Positions 35,501 through 50,500 of a DNA stretch of 64,000 bases are shown piece after piece (the stretch's first letter is position 1; the number at the start of each line of letters is the position of its first letter). Made by a program: the position numbers and the translations under genes. Under the pieces are notes generated by a model, which did no database searches, was not told where the DNA came from, and saw nothing but the letters and a program-made list of their open reading frames with translations. The DNA is from Plazaster borealis. Lineage: Eukaryota > Echinodermata > Asteroidea > Forcipulatida > Labidiasteridae. Where the stretch lies: positions 25,405,063-25,469,062 of the forward strand of contig CM037472.1 of NCBI GenBank assembly GCA_021014325.1. Direction: 5' to 3'.

Positions 35501-38500
35501 GTTTCGAAAATGGCCAAAGTACTTGGGTGTATGATGGGGACTCTTAGGTTAAGGGGGGGGGGGCAGAGGAGTTGATTTGCCCGAAATTGTCACATTGGTA
35601 AAAAGTATTTTTGCTTTATCTGTCCAATTTTCTTCTTCTTGCTGTGCCTGAATTTTCCCCAATGTTTTGCCTAAATTTTGGAGATCAGTTACAACCCCCT
35701 GCCCCCCTGGGTCATACGCCTATGCCAAAGTAAAAAAAAAAATTGAAAATAGAGCAACCCGCACACTTCTTTACCATAAAAAATAAAACATAAAGTAAAA
35801 AGTGACTCACCAACACATCGGTTCTCATCCTCAATGAGCTGGTACCCGTCAGTGCATTGGCATCTGAATCCTGCATCAGTATCGATGCATATTCCATCGG
35901 TGCACGGGCTGGGTGCTCGGTTACACTCATTGATACTCTCTGTGTTGCCGCCGGTGAAAGCGCGTCTAGGGGGCTCTGGCAACGAGTTGGGATCACCTGA
36001 ATGGACAGTGGAATATTTGTAACAGTTGTTTTTGTTGTTGTCTTTGTTTCTTTGTTTTATTCTGTTGTGTGTGTGATCAAGGGTCCCCAGCCTGAATGCC
36101 TGTTGAGGGTTTCCCTTTTGCACCACATTGTATTTTGATGTTTGTGCAATAAAGGTAATAAACTAAACTAAACTAAACTAAATTTGTCAAGGTTAACAAA
36201 ATTATTTTTTAAATATCCTCACTTCTATCAGTGAATGTTGAAACTTCAACTCCAAAATGTTTGGTCTCTTGATTACATTATTTGGCAGTGTCCAAATTGG
36301 CGGCTGTGGCTGCGGCTGTTGCTAAGGGTGTTGCTAAGGGCAGCCTATGTTTCAACGCATGTTGATATGATGATCCAGCCGTAGCTGTAGCCGCCAATCT
36401 GGACACAAAATGCATTGGGGCACTTGGCCTCGTGCTAAAGGTGGTTTTGGGTACCAAGTCCATCAAATTCAAGCACAAACAATATGATGGATTTTTTTTG
36501 GATAGAGAAATGAAAAAACGCACATTAAAAACATAAAATTTGAAAGTAAAATACATTTTAATAGATGTTAGATTTGCATCGGGGATAAAGAATATTATTT
36601 GGTTTTACCCATATACATAGATTTGCATCGGGGATAAAGAATATTATTTGGTTTTACCCATGCACCGATGTGTGTAAAGCACTGTATACTCAGTACTTTC
36701 CCCCCCGAGTCCTGTGAAAACAAAATCCGCAGGCATATTACTCGGGTGGGATTAGAACCCACGACCATTCCCATTCTAAAATATATTGCTTTCAAATTAT
36801 ACCTGTTGGCACACAGAACATGGTGTTGTAATCAAAGGCTGAGCGTGCAGGGCAGATGCACAAGAAACCACCGTCCTCATTAACACATAATCCATTGTTA
36901 CATATGTCCTCATTCACTGAACACTCATCTATATCTGTGGGCAGAGAGACAAGAAAACAGCTGCATTTTTCACTTTGGAAGACAACAAGTCGTGGATCAT
37001 TGATGAAACAATTAATAAAACAAGAAGAATAGTTTGTTTGGTGATGGATTGAAAAATGGTCCCTCTTAATTTCAGGCATGTTTGGTCCTTGGACAAAAGT
37101 AGGAACATTTTTTTGAGTACAAGGGCTGACCTACTTGTTCATAAGTTACATGATTTAATTGACTTTTCAGGCTATTTAATCACAATTTTTCTGATTTTTC
37201 CCAAGGGCAAAAAAAACCCCAAAACACCAGGTAGGAAGAATTTCATGCCTGTAATTTGTGGAAACTTAGCTGGGCACAAAGGATGGATGCAAGACAGTTG
37301 AAATAAATGCCTAAGATACACACTTAATGATTTAGTATACAGCCCACAAATTTGAAAAGCCCTATTTGAAAATAAAGCACAACATTTCACAGAGTCTTAC
37401 AACTTAAAAAGAATAACTATGATTATTTTTTGTTCATTATTCTATACATTAGTTCAACCCCGCTTCAAAAAAATAAAAAATTAATACAAATAAAAACATG
37501 AAAAAAAGCTAACACAGGGAGCAAGCGGGTTCCTAAATCTTTAAACAAATTGTTAATTTAAATAAGTTTGAAAAGAAGAAGTTTAATAGCTTTTGCTGAT
37601 AGACTTTTCATATTATGAGCCTCCGTTGATGATGATGTCATATGCTATTTTGAGCTCTGTCACCCTGAATATGGACTGGGATGCCAACATTAAGGCCAAA
37701 GTGTGGGCACCAGTCGGCTATCATATGGTGCATCGTCTGGGGTTCACCACAGTCACAAAACAAAATATGGGGTGTAGTCCCACCTGTGTACACTGCTGTC
37801 AGCAAGGCCCCGCATCAGTGTGGAACCGGTTCAGGAGCCACCACTGACCGCAAGGAAGGTCCATTCCCAGGAGCTGGGCCTCTAAAACTACAAAACTTGG
37901 TAAGTATAAGATAACAACTCTGCCTGGTGGGAGACGATTAACTGTTAACTAACCAACGCATGATCTGGATGATGCATCGTGTTCGTAGCCTTCGATACAA
38001 GCGCAGCTGTAGTCTCCGTACTTATTGATGCAGTTAGCCTGTCCACAGATGTTGGGGAACTCTGCACATTCATTGATATCTACAGTCAAAGAAAAAAGCA
38101 AAAGACTCCAATAAGGAATATTTGTAATCAATAGAAGTTTGGGGGAGGGGGGCTGAAAAAGATTAAATTATTGAAATTAGGAAGTCTACATTTCTACCAG
38201 GGGCCAATTTCATAGAGTTGCTTAAGCAGAACATAGCGCTCAACAATTTACTGCCAAGTGAACAGGATACCAGTCACAAATTGCACATGTGACATGGTGC
38301 TTTAGCTGGTAACCTTACCCTGGTAAGCAAAATTTTGTTGTACTTAGCTAATTTGTTGTGCTTAATTTAGCAGCTCTATGAAATTCGGCCCAGGTAGGCA
38401 GATACAAATATTGTGCCACAAACAAATAAATACATATTTGTTTCATTTCTCGGGCAAGTACATAAACATAGCAAATAGGAAAGAATTGAACCAGCAAGAT

Positions 38501-41500
38501 CCCAATGGACTGCCTAAAAGAAACAACCTTTCTCTTTAAAGAAGGCTCTCCTCTATAGCTGACACACAGACAAAAACATTAAGATAAAACCTAACAATAA
38601 TTATATATCACATTGTGTTATACTTATATACAGTGGATTCTCTCATGGGGTCCAACTCTACTTTAAATGTCTTAAAGGCACTGAACACGTTTGGAAATTG
38701 TCAAAGACCAGTGTTCTCACTTGGTGTATCCCAACATATGCGTAAAATAACAAGCCTGTGAAAATTTGGGCTCAATTGGTCATCGAAGTTGCAAGAAAAT
38801 GATGAAAGAAAAAACACCCTTGTTATACAAATTTGTGTGCTTTCAGATAGGAATAAAAACTTCTTGCAAGAAGTTTTTATTATTTTAGTGAGAAATTACC
38901 TCTTTCTCAAAAACTATGTTACTTCAGAGGGAGTCGTTTCCTACAATGTTTTATACTATCAACAGCTATCCGTTGCTTGTTACCAAGTCAGTTTTTATGC
39001 TAATATTTGTTATGAGTCATTTCCAAACGTGTACAGTGCCTTTAAATGACCTTTAAATGACCTTGGAGAGGTTGAGAAGATTTTTACCTTGACATTGATT
39101 ACGCTGCCAGTTAAATCTCTCTCCGTCCGGGCACTCGCAGTCATGATCCTCACCTCTAGGTACACAGGTGCCGTTACCACAGTTACCTGGCACACTGGTG
39201 CAACCATTTTCAGCTTAAATTAAAAAAAAACCAATAAAACAAATATCAACTGGATGATAAATAATTGTTTGTCTTTATTCAAGTGAGCATTGGTACCATT
39301 ACCACAAATACCCGGCACGCTGGTGCAACATTATGAGCTGAAACATGAAACAAAAGCAGAGCCGCCATAATTTGCATATTGCTATTAGGGAGAGTTTGTA
39401 CAACAATCAGGGAGATATTTAGAATTACATTCAACATAATAGGGAACAACTTTACATAATCAGGGAGATTTTAAAATTTGTCCAACAAAGATGGAACGAT
39501 TGGTTTGTTTTCAGGGAACTTTCTGCAGAGAGTTGGAAGTTCTGCAAAAGGAATCTCAGAGTTTGGTGATTGATACATTAGTAACTTCTTCCTAAGCAGC
39601 ATAGGTACATGTACTGTTTTCACAGAGACCTAAAACACTAGTGCAGCCGTTATACCAGATGTAAAATAAAACAATAGGTATGTCAATTGGATCATTGATA
39701 CGTGATTCGCAGCGTAAGTGCAATTATCTACCATGCTTGTGCACCCATTAATAGCTTAAATGTAAAACCATAGAAAGGTTGAAACATGTAATTGGACAAT
39801 TGATATTATGCATCAGCCAGAAATCGGGTGCTCAAATATACTGTAACTTGCAAAGTAGGGTCTCCAAAATGCTTATTACTGTTTATGAGTACAATTGACA
39901 TAAACTGGGTCTCTGAAACCTATCCAATTAAAAACAAAATGGCGACCAGAAGATACCCGGACACCACTCGGCTTAAACCATGTACATTGTGTATGATTCT
40001 CTTCACCCTGTGCACAGACACTGATCCCACCGATCTCTGACAGGTTTTTTGCAGCCGTTATCAGAAATATAGAATACAAAACAATGGATGTATAAACCTA
40101 GGGATAATGGTCAATGGGTAAAATGAATGATGTTGATGATGTGATGTGATGACCTTATTATTCATCTGAGGTGTCTGACTGTCTGTTTGTTGATTTCAAT
40201 TTGAAACAAATTGCAGACTTTGATGATATTGAACTTGGGAATATCTAAAACATTTAAGCACATGAAATTGCTCAACATTTTGTTTTGCTTTAAGAATGGG
40301 CGAGATTGTGCGAAAAATGAAAATTCATGGACAATTTAACAATGGCATCCGCTTGGTATTGAGATGAAGCTCCCTGAAGATATAAGGATGCTGTATTTCA
40401 GAGACTTATAGGCTCTTCACATCACCACTGATAGAAATCTACAGATTTGGTCATAACAGGAGCCGAGTCTTTTATTTCTGTGATGGCACGTTCGAACGTC
40501 ACCTCTTTTGAGAAAAACTGAAGGCCAAGGAAGATTAGAGAGAAAAATCCTGAAATCAGGAAGAATCCTGACAAATCACAGGCCTGTTTAGAAGTTAAGT
40601 AAAATAGTAGGATTTTTGTCCTTTGGTCCATATCTGGGTTTTTCTGAGTAAGTTTTATTTCATGCTTAGCACATTTGCTTAACAACTTTATAAAATCGGG
40701 TCTCGTAAACAGTGCATGTTATTATAGTGCAACATAATGCAACAGAAAAAAGGCATGTGATGTTAGCCTATAGACCGATCCGAGGCACGCATAACGCTGC
40801 ACACTGCCATTGCTGCACCGCCATTGCTGGGACGCTGGTAGCGCAATGTTTTGTACACGAAGACATGGAAAAATCGTTGTCTTTTCAACTTTTTATGTGA
40901 ATTAGGTGCCCTTCTCAACGATTTACACAATTTCCCTGACAGGACAGCTTGACATAACGATGTATAAGAACACTGGCCATAAATATTTAAAACTAAACAT
41001 AAAATGAATCCTGAAAACGGTGCAGAAAATAGGCGAGTTTAAGTGCAAACTGTACGTTCGGGGGTTAAAATGTGCTACATCGGCAAGGTTTTTCGACAGA
41101 ATTTCAGTATTCACTTTCAAATACTTACTTAGTATATTCTACATAATTTGATCATGTTGTCCTGTCAGGAAAAGTGTGTAAATCATTGAGGAAGACTCTC
41201 AATTCGCATACAAAGTAAAACAGACTACGGGTTGTCCATGTCTTTGTGTACAAAACGTTGCGCTGCCAGCGTCCCAGCAATGGCAGTGAAGCAATGGCAG
41301 CATGCAGTACTTGCGCGTATGGATCGGTCTATACGCTTTAAATTAAAATCAAAATAATAATGATAAATAATCGTTGGAGGCAAATCTTTTTAAGAAGGAG
41401 AAATACATTTGATGATAAAAAGATGCCCACACGGAGAGCGCAAATCAAATCCAATGAACGGATACAAACTAATTCCATCAAACTCACTCCAGGTAAAAGT

Positions 41501-44500
41501 ACCCTCATCTTTGTAGTTGATTCTTCAGATAGTTTGATATGTAAAATTGTTGCAGACATTTTATAAGAATATATCCTTTGTTCGGAATTGTTTTCCTTTT
41601 AAGTAAAGAGACCCAACCTTGAAAACTCAGCATAGAGTGCCCTTTTATATCTCCATGCAAATAATATCAGCGAGATTGTTCTGTTATAAAAACAACAGAG
41701 GGCTCCAAATGACACCACTTGCTAACTCATTAAGTAGCATTCACCCCAATGAGCATTCTCACAGTGCCAAAGTATTCCAAACTCTGCTTGCGTTGTGATT
41801 TACACCAACGACTTTAGCATAAATAAAAACCAAAGCGTTCAGATTAAGTCAGGACTCAGTGACGTCTGGATGATGAAGATGCAGATGGAGATGATAATGA
41901 TGATCGGCAGCCGATTTTAACGAAACTTTACGCAACTGCGTAAGTCCACTTGTGCAAGATTTATTGTGTTCATGGTGCACAACTTATGCAATAAATGTTA
42001 CGCAAGTAGTTGCGTAAAGTTTTGTGAAATCGGCGGGAGATGATTGTTATTAACATAACCCACCAAGGCACAATGCGAGCAGGTCATCAAACATAAAGCC
42101 AAGGGGACAGGTACACAGGTGGAATCCATCAAAGTTTTGGCAGGTTCCGTTGCCGCAAGTCTGGAAATCAACCTGGCATTCGTCATAGTCTGTGATGACG
42201 ACCAAAACAGGTTTATATGAATCCGCACTGATTACTAATAACATCAGAGTTTGGACGATGGAAGTAAACAATGATCAGGAAAAGCTTCAACTTTGCTCAA
42301 TAAGTTGTTTTTTGTTCATGTGACTAAAACACTGTAAAATATAATACTGTAAAATACGAGAGATCTCAAAAAATAAGTCTGAGGTTACCACAATCTTTTT
42401 CTTTTACAGGCAGAGAAGTGGTTCAAAAAGATGATGAAAATTGGTTTGTGGACGAGTTTTAACTTTCAAACAGTGTCATAAAATTAAAAAAGGTAAACAA
42501 CCTGTGAAAATCTCATGACCAAATAGTAAACATGTGTGAAAAAATATATTTACAAGGGTACTGTACAATAAATTCATGTTTTGTATTGTTTTTTTTCTAC
42601 ATATTTCACATTTTGAGAGCAATAAGATCAACAGTCAAACTATTTTCTCTAATGAGTGAAGGGTGGATATCTTCTAAAAGGTTTCTGCCAGTACTCGCTT
42701 TATTTCGAGTAAGCTTTTGGGCGGCTTGTCTTGAGATTTGAGTCTTGTGAGTTAGGAGGGATGCAGTGCTCTTTAAACAAAATAAAAATAAACATTTCTT
42801 TTAAGCCATTCAAACAATGAAATTATGTTACTTTAAAAAAAAAGTGGTTGAGAGTAAAATATGTTTATTAGTTTCCAAATTTTCATTCAGTTTTAATAAT
42901 CTAGAACACTCTACCTCTTTCAGTAATCTCTTTGGCGTCTGGTGAAATCAGGAGACATAATTTCAATCATTGGTTAAATAACAAATACACACACACTTTT
43001 TTCAGGCAAACCACATAGATTGTTTTTTTTTGCGTCTCCTAAAAGCACCGATGCATTTGGAGGTTTACACTTGCTCCATTCCTCAGAACGATTTGTATCA
43101 TTGATATATTCAATTGGAGGATCTTCCCAGATCAAAAAAAATTACAGAAATTTCTTAGGTTCATGAAATAGTCAAGACTGTCACTGTTTTGAAATTTGCC
43201 TCTTGCGTCAGTTGATAACTCATTATTAGAGTGCAGTTAAAGTGCAGGGGTATCATTACAGGTTTCCACAAAAGAAAAAACTACATACTTTGCTTTTAAG
43301 GTCGAGCAAGGTTAGTTTAAAAAAAGAAGACATTTTGAAGAACTTACCTTCGCAAGATAGAGACTCTTGACTGAAGACATAGCCAGCGGGACATTCACAC
43401 AGGTGGGAACCCTCTAGTTCCAGACATCTTGCATTTCCACAGGGTCTCGCATCACATTCCTTGATATCTGATGTGATTAATTGTTAACAATAAACACAGT
43501 TTAGTTGAATCAAGTCTATGAGTCATTTGCAAGTTAGCTTTGAATAATGTTTGGTCCAATGACTTGCTTAGTCACAAGTGACTGCTTAAATTTGAATTCC
43601 TCTGATTATACGGAAACAGAGACAGTTGCTATGTCACATGATTTGCGGGCAAACTTTTAAGTAGTTATGTAAGAGACTGTGAACAACTATACACAATTCA
43701 AAATGAATGTTTATGGCACAATGGTACCAAGGTTTGCTCATCTGGAGGTTGCTATAAAAAATCTTGCCCCGAACCATTTGACATAGCAACTGTCTCTGTA
43801 GTCTGAGGAATTCAAATTTAAACAGTATCTTGTGACGTGTAAGTCAATGTACCAGACATTAATGAAATCGAACTGCAAATGGGAGGCTTTGGGCACTAGG
43901 TGGCAGAAGAACAATAAGTTTGTCCATTGTTTTTGAATTCTGAGCATGCAGATTCTTTTGGAGGCAAAGGATTAATTTGATAAGTCTGCTGCCACCTAGT
44001 GTCTCCATAAACCTCATCATGTGATCCAATCCTAAACAGATATTTTTAAACTTGAAAAATGCCCGAGAAACATAACCTGTTCATTTCAAATCTGCTTCCA
44101 GACACAAATCTGTCATTAACCCATTCATGGTGCGCAATTCTTTGAAAGGTGGGTTAAGTCCATTGATTGTTTTTACTGATTTGCAACAAGGGCAGATTTC
44201 AAAATACCGAGGGTAAACATCGATGAGTGATCTGTTTGATCTGAAACGTACAATGGAGCTAAAGACATATTTACAGGCCTATTACACAGAATGTGTTTTC
44301 AGTAACCATGAGTTGTTTGGGTTCTTGTGGTTCAACATTTTCTAAAAGTTTTCATAAAGTGCATACAAAAGTCAAGATGCAATAAATTATCTGTAGATTA
44401 TAGTTGTCTTTTCCTAAACTGCCGTTAGAGTAAGCACCAATAGTTAAAAAAAAAAATGAATAGAAACACTCCGCAGACAGAATTCTGCAGAAATATTTTG

Positions 44501-47500
44501 TTTTTCCAGAGGTTCAACACTAAAATTGGAAAATAAAAACAGAGTAGTATCTAACAGAGTGTTTTTCTTCAGTTTTCATAAATGCATTGGCCCTGAAATA
44601 AATAAAGTGAAAAAGTATTTTATGTCATGCTACGGCAGCCCAGGTTGGCATCTTCCAATAGCCGTGCAACGAGGCTGGCATCCTAACAGGGCTAGCTCAA
44701 TTCTACGGTAGCACAAAACCAGGACCAAATGCCAATAATGGTTCACAAATTCATTTGCTAAACAGAAATTTGTCTGAAACCAACATGGACAATACAAAAT
44801 CAAAACATACGGCTGTAAGGCTGTATCCAAATTGGCGGCTATGGATTAGGCTACGACTGTTGCTAAGGATGTTGCTAAGGATGTCTGATACTTCAACGCA
44901 TGATGACGCGGTGATCCAGTTGAAGTCGTAGTCATAGCCACTAATTCGGACATGGCCATATATATTACCTGTTTCTGCTAAGCAAACCTTTGACATGCTA
45001 AATAAATCTGTTTAGCGTGTGTGCTCAAGAAAAGCTCCATGTAAGTGGGCCGATATTAAGAATTTGTATTACTGTTTGATGCAACATGCTCAAATGATTT
45101 TAAATGGGTCTCTACCCATCTGGCAAAACCATTATGATGCAATCTCATTCAGGTCACATGTAAATTATCTCAGCTTTTATGTGCAAATAATATACAGCCC
45201 ATTAACGACTTATAACTTGTTAGCTGCTGGTTGGACATGAACAATTAAAAGAACAAACAAACAAACAAACAATACACATAAGTTTAATAATTAATAGCTG
45301 CAAAATAAATAAGCAAATTAAAGCGTTACCATGGCCTAAATTCATAGAGCTGCTTGAGCACAAAAAGTACCTAAGCACAATTATGCTAACCAGTCTAAGG
45401 TTACCAGCCAAATTTCCATGTCACATGTACAAAATGTGACTGATATCCTGCCCATTTTCGCTAAGCAGCAAATTGTTAAGCAATATTTTCTGCTTAGGCA
45501 GCTCTATGAAATTGGGCCCAGTATAAAGTTCATGTCATAATCAGTTGTTTAATATTTTAAATTCTTCCCACACAACCAAACTCCAATTTCATACATTAAC
45601 TCTTTAGAGACCATTCATTTCTGTATAATCATCACCATGCACCCAGACATTACTATTCTTGTTGATTTTTCGCACCACTATTTCCAGGAAAAATGTCAGG
45701 AAAAATTTGTAACAAACAGAAATACATGGTTTTGTTTTAGAGTTGTAGATTCTATGTTTACACGGGAAACATTGGAAAATGTAAATTCGGTCTGATACCT
45801 TTTCCTTCACCCTCTTGTTTGAGCAAAAGTTGTTCAAATATTGCGGCCGCTTACGGCCGCTCCGGGCATTTTGGTACAAGCCGCTTGCGGCCGCTATGGT
45901 CTCTAAAGGGTTAAGGAGGATGAATGTGTACTTGCTGTGGATCCATCTTTAAATACAGACTTGATGATGAGATGTATAACAATAAGCTTACACATATGAA
46001 CTTTGTACAAAACTGATGACATCTCATCAGTACAATTTGACAAAACAATTCCTTGTCAAATCATGAAATTATGGACAACTCTATGATAATGGTACCTTAG
46101 GAATTAAGAAAATATAATTAGCTGTTGCAAACTGCTTACCAACCAAAAGGACCTATGGTATAAAAGATAGTTAATGGTTTTACCCACAAAGCGATGCGTG
46201 TTAAGCACTGTACACCCAGTACTTTCCTGAAATGTTTTGATTGAGTTCCGCACAACAAATCAAGCTTGGCATGGGGCAATTGTACCAAATGAATTTATGA
46301 GACTCAGGAAGGAGTCTAGCCCAGAACAACTTGGGTCTTACAGATCAAAGTCAGGAGAACATAAATGTATACAGATGGCCTGGGAGGAGAAATACACTGT
46401 AGAAAATGTCAGTTGCAATAACAGAAATAAATCCCAAGGAATTGGCTTTGCAAAAGAAGGAAAGATGTGAATGGATTGACGCAACATAATTTCAGTAGAC
46501 ATAACAGACATTGGTGATTGCAAAAATTAAAGCAACTTTGCTGGTATCGCCTAAAAACTAAAAAGCAGTAAAAAATAGAAGCTTGGTCAATGAACAAAAT
46601 GGTTAGTTTTAGGTGCCATGTGCTAAGCATTATCCATGGTCACATGTCATTTTCCTCTTAGAGAGTGTTTACTGTTTGCATATTAAGGGTTTGCATAAAG
46701 CTGTTTAGCAGAAAATTGTGCTTAGCACATTTTTACTGTTAAACAAAAGATAGCAGGGAACCAGTCACAAACACTGGCATTTTATATGTTACTTTGGTTG
46801 GTAACATGTTTCTGCTTACCGATGTTTTTTAGTGATAAGCAATTTTTGTGTACTTAGCAGCTTCATAAAACTTGGTCCTGGGGCTGATTTCACAAAGAGA
46901 TGAGACTAGTCTTATCTGAAGTTAGGACCAGTAACTAGTCCTATCTCTTAGCATTGCCTAGGACTAGTCCTAAGTTAGGAAGAGGTTTGTGAAATCGAAC
47001 CCCTGGGCAGATAAGCCACCCTTCATCTTCCTCTATCAAATGATTGCGTTGTCGCTGAATCAAAAATATTTTTAAAATCTTTTAAAAATCTTAAAAGAAG
47101 GAGGACTTACAATGTTAGATCTAATCAGAAGTGTTTGGATTTTCCCAATGCAGACACAAAATCCGAAAAATTAAACAAAATTCAGAAGGAAAATGACTTG
47201 TGATGATTGGCAATATTATACTGCAGAGATGCATCGAGCATAGACCCCTTTAAAATGCCATAGCAGCCTGCAGGTCGCCTGGTTGTAGACATTGCCAATG
47301 TACAAGACAGGAAAGGCAATAAATGGTACCACTTATCTACCGTCATGCTAGTAGTTTTTCCAATGGCTGTAACTTTGTTTAAAGTACCTGAAAACCACCC
47401 AAAAGTGTTTCAACACCTGAATGGACTCGCGGGCTTATACTAAGAAAGTAGATTCATTAAATTTTGAGTAGATTCATTAAATGTTTGTTTAAAGAAATCG

Positions 47501-50500
47501 AAAAATACTCACCCTCAAATGTCCTCAAAAAATGGATGGAAAAAGTTACCTGTCTTTTCTGTTCCTTTTTTGAATGAAATTTGAGAGTAACTGGAAAATT
47601 TATGATTCTAATCAACTATTTAGTTTTGTTCGTTTGAAAGAACCAAATTTATTTTTGGTGTAGGGCATTGGCAATCGATTTCACCATACCGAGATCGATA
47701 GAGCCACGTTCAGTATCGACCGAATCCCGGCCTTATTCCCATGTTTTCAAATAAATTTGTAGAATATATTTGAATGCTTATCTTTGTGATTAGTTTGGTC
47801 ATTCATAAGGGTAAAACTGTTTTTCATGCGAATGAGTGTAGCGAAGGAGCATGATTTTTTTGTTTAGTATAAGCCTGCATGTCCATGCACATGTTGAACT
47901 ACTTACGGGTGGTTTCAGAAACAATAACCATTGAAAAAAAAGCTAACGTGATGGCAGATAAGCAGTACCATTTATTTAATTTTTCTGTGAAATACATTAT
48001 ATGTGTTTAGTCTAGTTCCATGCTTAATACAAAGAGCAAAGAGGTAGACAATTTATTATCTACCTCAATGCCTAGAGTAAAGGCTGGTTCATAATCAGTG
48101 ATTGCAAATATTTTTCATTTAAATCTGTTTTTGTTGTATCTTGATTAGCTTTGCTTGGGGTGCCTTCTGGCTAACTGCTCATGGTCATTCATTATTGCCG
48201 TCCACTGGAGGGCCACAGACCAGGTGGCCAGAAGGGCACAAAACCTATGTGCAGAGTTGCAATTTTATGAATATTGCTTTGGAAGCATATTCTACTTTTA
48301 GTTAGTTATGGTATGGCCCTTTTGTTTATGACTAGTCAAATTGGCCTGCCAATTAGTTATCAAATGATGGTTCTCCATCAAAGTACCCAAGCTGCTTGAC
48401 AATGTATTTTATTCTTTCAATAGTCTGTGTTTCTTTAAGTATTATATGAACCAGGCTTTACAGGCTATGTCTGAAATGCGAGGCTTCTGGCTATGGCTGT
48501 TACTGTTATAGCTGTAGTGGCATTATGATTAGAGTACAGGCAAATGCAATGTGGCTAGCCGTAGCTGTAGCCAAAGCCAATGCGGCTAGCCATAGCTGTA
48601 GCCTTGCATGCTGTAAGGCTGGAGGGCCGCCCAACATTCACCAGGATGGAAGACTCACCGAGACAGGCCCGCATGATCCTGTCAAGTCTAAATCCCGCCG
48701 GACAATTACAATCAAACTTGCCAACATAGTTAATGCAGGTGGCGTTACCGCACACCCCCGAGTAGTGCTCACATTCGTCCAAGTCTGAAAGAAGTTACAG
48801 TGCTTTTAGAACGGGGTGATGTTACAGATTACAAAAAGAGAACAGAAAATGATTGGTAAATCCTCCGCATGTTTGTTAGTAGGTAAGAGTCGGAAATATT
48901 GAAAGAAAAAGTGTTCAATGCACACAGGATTAATCAACTGAATGCATGTTTTTCTGCTTTCAAAATAAAACTGATAGCGCTGGTTTTCATATTTTTTTTT
49001 GCATCAGAGTCATTTGACAGAAGATTTTGAACATAACGCATATTCCATTATCTTGAAAAGTTAGAAAGTTACATGTTTTTAGAGGCACTTCTAGATTTGA
49101 TTGCAGTGATTAGTGAAAAAGTAGATTAAGGATAAGATTTGATTAAATTAGAAATCGTCAAAGCATCAAGTTTGAAATTCTAGACGTGAATAAATCATAG
49201 GGAAGAAAATTACTTTGACAAAAGAGAATTTTAAAGAAGCACAGAAATAAAGGTACATTATTATTACGGAGATTTATAACATATTCTTACCGACGCAGAT
49301 TTGTGCCGTTTCATCAAATATGAAACCTCGTGGACAACTACAGGAGAAGCTGCCTTTGGTGTTAACACAACCAACCACACCACATGGGTTGGATTCACAC
49401 TCGTCAATGTCTGCAGAGAATCGCAAAAGTTTACTCTTCAACAAACATCTAATCAACCAGAGAAATTTTCACTGAAATACGTGCCCAAATTTAATGAGTA
49501 AGTTTTATAAGTATGTGTTTATTTAATACGTTTTATATTAGTTCCAAGATTATTTCTCTTGCCAAATTTCATAGAGCTGCTTAAAAAAGTAGCTAAGCAA
49601 AACAAAATTATGCTTACCAGATTAAAGTTACCAGCCAAAATACTTTGTAACATGTACTATCCGTCACTGGTATCCTGCCTTTTTTGGCTTAGAAGAAAAG
49701 TTTAACTAATGTCTTCTGTATTAAGCAGCTCTATAAAATTGGCCCCATGCAAAAGAAATAAGATTGAATTTGGACACAATTTTCTCAAAGATAATGATAA
49801 TTCAGACAACAAAAATTGGCCACAGTGTTGGTGGCTACACCCCAATTCCTACCCACCCTAAAAAATTTCATCACCTTCCAAGAATGAAAACATTGATTCT
49901 GCAAGTCCCAAGTAAAAAAACCTCTTCTGTTTATAACTTCTGTTTATAAATAATTGCAAATTGCTCACCCAGACAGCGCCTGTATGAATGGCTATACTCG
50001 TAACCTTCCTGGCATTCGCAGTTATAACTCCCTTCAGTATTCGTGCATCTACCGCCAGAGCAGGGTCGTTGTTCACACTCATTAATATCTATGTTAACAG
50101 GAAAACAAATTATCGGTAAAATCAGCTCACAACTTACTGAACTCGGGAACCCTCTTTGCGAGCAGATTTATCCCTCCCATATAACCTTAAGTTGCTTAAA
50201 TTAGTGTTAACCCTTTCTTTAGAGACTGTTCATTTCTGTATAGTCATCACCATACACCCAGGCATCGTAATTTTGTTGACTTTTCGCCCCGTTATTTTAA
50301 GAAAAACTTTCGGGAAAATTATTAAGAAACAGAAATACATGGTTTTGTTTTAAAATTGTACATTCTATGTTAACATGGAAAACATTGGGAAATATCAAAT
50401 CGATTCGATACTTTTTCTTTGACCATCATGTTTGAGAGGGAGTAGGTCAAATCTTAAGGCCGTTCGCGGCCGCTATGGCATTTTGGTACAAGCCGCTTGT

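Larger units (their letters stand above)
43881..48658. other. Largest intron of the matrix gene, no exon seen
   Basis: Between EGF exons 15 and 16. Holds foldback elements, the piggyBac-like copy 1 and AT-rich DNA. I looked for the EGF cysteine pattern on the minus strand and found none. Confidence 0.55.
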
